Positions 62,760 to 64,000 of a stretch of DNA of 64,000 bases are shown one piece after another. The stretch spans positions 220,202 through 284,201 of the forward strand of contig NZ_VTYQ01000008.1 of assembly GCF_013113835.1 (NCBI RefSeq), in the 5' to 3' direction. This DNA is from Vibrio sp. RE88 (GTDB lineage: Bacteria > Pseudomonadota > Gammaproteobacteria > Enterobacterales > Vibrionaceae). A program made the translations under genes and the position numbers. A model generated the notes under the pieces. The model ran no database searches, was not told the origin of the DNA, and saw only the letters and a list, made by a program, of their open reading frames with translations. Position 1 is the stretch's first letter. Each line of letters starts with the position of its first letter.

Positions 62760-63528
62760 CTCTGTGGCTTCAAAACCGAAGTTAGCAGAGCTCTTAACGG
62801 CAACGAAGACGGAGCAAATTCTCCGTCTTGCGGAAATTAACATAGAGCTCGAAAAGCTAACGGCTCAGGAAAGAGTCTCCTGGGCGATAGAAAATCTGGA
62901 AGGAACACACGCTGTTTCCTCAAGCTTTGGCATTCAGGCCGCGGTGATGCTGCATTTGGTTACGCAGGCTACGCCTGATATCCCGGTCATATTGACAGAT
63001 ACTGGCTATCTCTTCCCTGAAACTTACCGGTTTATTGATGACCTCACGGAAAAGCTTAACCTTAACCTGCAAGTCTATCGTGCAAAACAGAGCGCAGCAT
63101 GGCAGGAGGCAAGTTATGGAAAACTGTGGGATCAAGGTATAGAGGGAATTGAAAAGTACAATCGTTTAAACAAAGTGGAACCTATGCGTCGCGCTTTGGA
63201 TGAACTTAGAGTGGGTACTTGGTTTTCAGGGTTGCGCCGTGAACAATCTAAGTCTCGAGCAAATCTGCCAATCCTGACGATTCAAAATGGCGTGTTTAAG
63301 TTTCTGCCTATCATTGATTGGACAAACAAAGACGTACACTACTATCTAGAGCAACATGGTTTGCCTTACCACCCGTTACGTGATGAAGGGTACTTATCGA
63401 TTGGCGACACTCATACAACCAAGAAATGGGAACCAGGAATGAGTGAAGAAGAAACTCGGTTCTTTGGTCTTAAACGAGAATGTGGGCTCCATGAGGATGA
63501 CAGCGAGCAAGATGGCTCAGGTATTTAG
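62752..63528 (+). CDS. cysH: Phosphoadenylyl-sulfate reductase
   Basis: A 258-residue PAPS reductase. The PP-loop region is VSSSFGIQAAVMLHL; the C-terminal ECGLHEDDSEQDG holds catalytic Cys244. It lacks the extra cysteine pair that carries a 4Fe-4S cluster in APS reductases, so PAPS from CysC is the substrate. The ATG at 62752 lies inside the end of cysI; the earlier starts further inside cysI were rejected. Confidence 0.95.
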   Translation: MLNSVASKPKLAELLTATKTEQILRLAEINIELEKLTAQERVSWAIENLEGTHAVSSSFGIQAAVMLHLVTQATPDIPVILTDTGYLFPETYRFIDDLTEKLNLNLQVYRAKQSAAWQEASYGKLWDQGIEGIEKYNRLNKVEPMRRALDELRVGTWFSGLRREQSKSRANLPILTIQNGVFKFLPIIDWTNKDVHYYLEQHGLPYHPLRDEGYLSIGDTHTTKKWEPGMSEEETRFFGLKRECGLHEDDSEQDGSGI

Positions 63529-63553
63529 CTTTATTTTGAAGCATTAGTGTAGA

Positions 63554-63578
63554 AAGACCGCTTTGGCGGTCTTTTTTA
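63554..63578 (+). terminator. Terminator of cysJIH
   Basis: AAGACCGC pairs with GCGGTCTT over TTTG and leads into TTTT. Confidence 0.88.
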
Positions 63579-63597
63579 TACGCCTTAGGCTATGTTA

Positions 63598-63606
63598 TGT
63601 GGATAA
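63598..63606 (-). promoter_or_regulatory. Perfect DnaA box upstream of rrn
   Basis: TGTGGATAA, the complement of TTATCCACA, is an exact consensus DnaA box 116 bases ahead of rrn P1. It is a single site. Confidence 0.5.
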
Positions 63607-63713
63607 CTCTGTGGTTAAGCTATGAGCATATTATGAGTAAATAGGGATAAATAAAGCTTTGGATGAATATTGGACGGTTAAGCGTTATTTTTGCAATTTT
63701 TTCAAAATATCGC

Positions 63714-63741
63714 TTGCCAATGTGATGCCGATCTCTATAAT
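63714..63741 (+). promoter_or_regulatory. rRNA operon promoter P1
   Basis: TTGCCA and TATAAT are 16 bases apart, the short spacing typical of rrn P1, followed by the GC-rich discriminator GCCTCC. The AT-rich run just upstream (ATTTTTGCAATTTTTTCAAAATAT) is split by a few bases and could be the UP element. Confidence 0.8.
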
Positions 63742-63828
63742 GCCTCCTTGTCGACAGGGCAGGGCTCACAAGGGTTCTAAGCCAAATCGATAGGCCAAAG
63801 AGAAAATGAAATAAATTTGAAAAAGTGT

Positions 63829-63856
63829 TTGACACTTCAGTTTATCTCGCTAGAAT
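63829..63856 (+). promoter_or_regulatory. rRNA operon promoter P2
   Basis: TTGACA and TAGAAT are 16 bases apart, followed by GGCCGCC. Strong consensus. Confidence 0.88.
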
Positions 63857-63862
63857 GGCCGC

Positions 63863-64000
63863 CTCTTCCGAAGTGATGTGAGTCACAAAGAAGAACGCTC
63901 TTTAACAATATAAACCTATCAATCTGTGTGGGCACTCGTTGATGATAATCCAATTAGAAACTTCGGTTTCAAATTAGGTTTCAATGAAACGAAGTGACCA
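63863..64000 (+). ncRNA. rRNA operon leader with boxA (5' part; 16S lies beyond the window)
   Basis: The boxA antitermination element GCTCTTTAACAAT is at 63897-63909. The transcript start is estimated near 63863. The rest of the leader is AT-rich with CGAAGTGACC at the end. The mature 16S 5' end is not inside the window. Confidence 0.8.

Noticed and set aside
1..64000. CRISPR arrays, tRNA genes, insertion sequences, integrases
   Set aside because: None was found when reading the window; no regularly spaced direct repeats, no transposase or integrase ORF and no recognisable tRNA T-arm were seen.

Overview
The window is core chromosome of a gammaproteobacterium, most probably a Vibrio (larger chromosome). 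The grounds are motX (a Vibrio-type sodium-driven flagellar motor gene) behind a flagellar sigma-28-type promoter, the order pabA-argD/astC-astA-astD-DUF1338-crp-prkB-yheU-yheT-yheS-kefG-kefB-yheV-slyD, an S10/spc/alpha ribosomal block with gammaproteobacterial leader RNAs, and a Vibrio-style rrn leader at the right edge. Coding density is high. No insertion sequence, prophage, CRISPR array or tRNA gene was seen, and codon use looks uniform. The species cannot be fixed by eye.

Layout. (1) 0-6 kb: pabA, then an arginine succinyltransferase-type operon (argD/astC, astA, astD) interrupted by a 161-bp inverted-repeat element, then a DUF1338 gene. (2) 6-16 kb: crp; the minus-strand run yheS-TIGR02444-yheT-yheU-prkB; kefG-kefB; yheV; slyD; an isoaspartyl peptidase. 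(3) 16-23.5 kb: purA, motX, an exported purine/pyrimidine-deaminase-like amidohydrolase, rnr and rlmB. (4) 23.6-37.6 kb: the S10 operon (rpsJ to rpsQ), spc operon (rplN to rpmJ, with secY) and alpha operon (rpsM, rpsK, rpsD, rpoA, rplQ), each with its own promoter and the first and third with autoregulatory leaders. (5) 37.7-43.8 kb: a DUF2780 protein, fklB beside oapA, a drug/metabolite transporter with elaA, a Crp/Fnr-type regulator and cpdB. (6) 44-49.6 kb: sulfate activation (cobA, cysD, cysN, an SLC13 permease, cysC). (7) 49.7-56.5 kb: cheX, zur, and a two-gene signalling operon (REC-HD-GYP regulator and a 1205-residue hybrid kinase), then a 1.06-kb intergenic region with two promoter-plus-terminator units that look like tandem small RNAs. 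(8) 56.5-64 kb: dusA-pspG, an outer-membrane barrel, a small conserved-looking ORF, cysJ-cysI-cysH, and finally the promoters, boxA and leader of an rRNA operon whose 16S gene starts beyond the window.

How the genes work together. CysDN makes APS, CysC makes PAPS, CysH reduces PAPS to sulfite, and CysJI reduces sulfite to sulfide. CobA supplies the siroheme precursor needed by CysI, and the SLC13 permease is the likely anion importer. The whole assimilatory route is therefore inside one 20-kb stretch in two clusters. PabA, the ast genes, PurA and the deaminase-like enzyme cover amino acid and nucleotide metabolism. Most of the rest is translation.

I do not see a clear new defence or mobile system here. 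The most promising undescribed features are the tandem sRNA-like units upstream of dusA with a 15-bp perfect dyad at the promoter of the second, the inverted-repeat element inside the ast operon, the exported amidohydrolase with a PurR-like site, and the self-contained phosphorelay ending in an HD-GYP domain.
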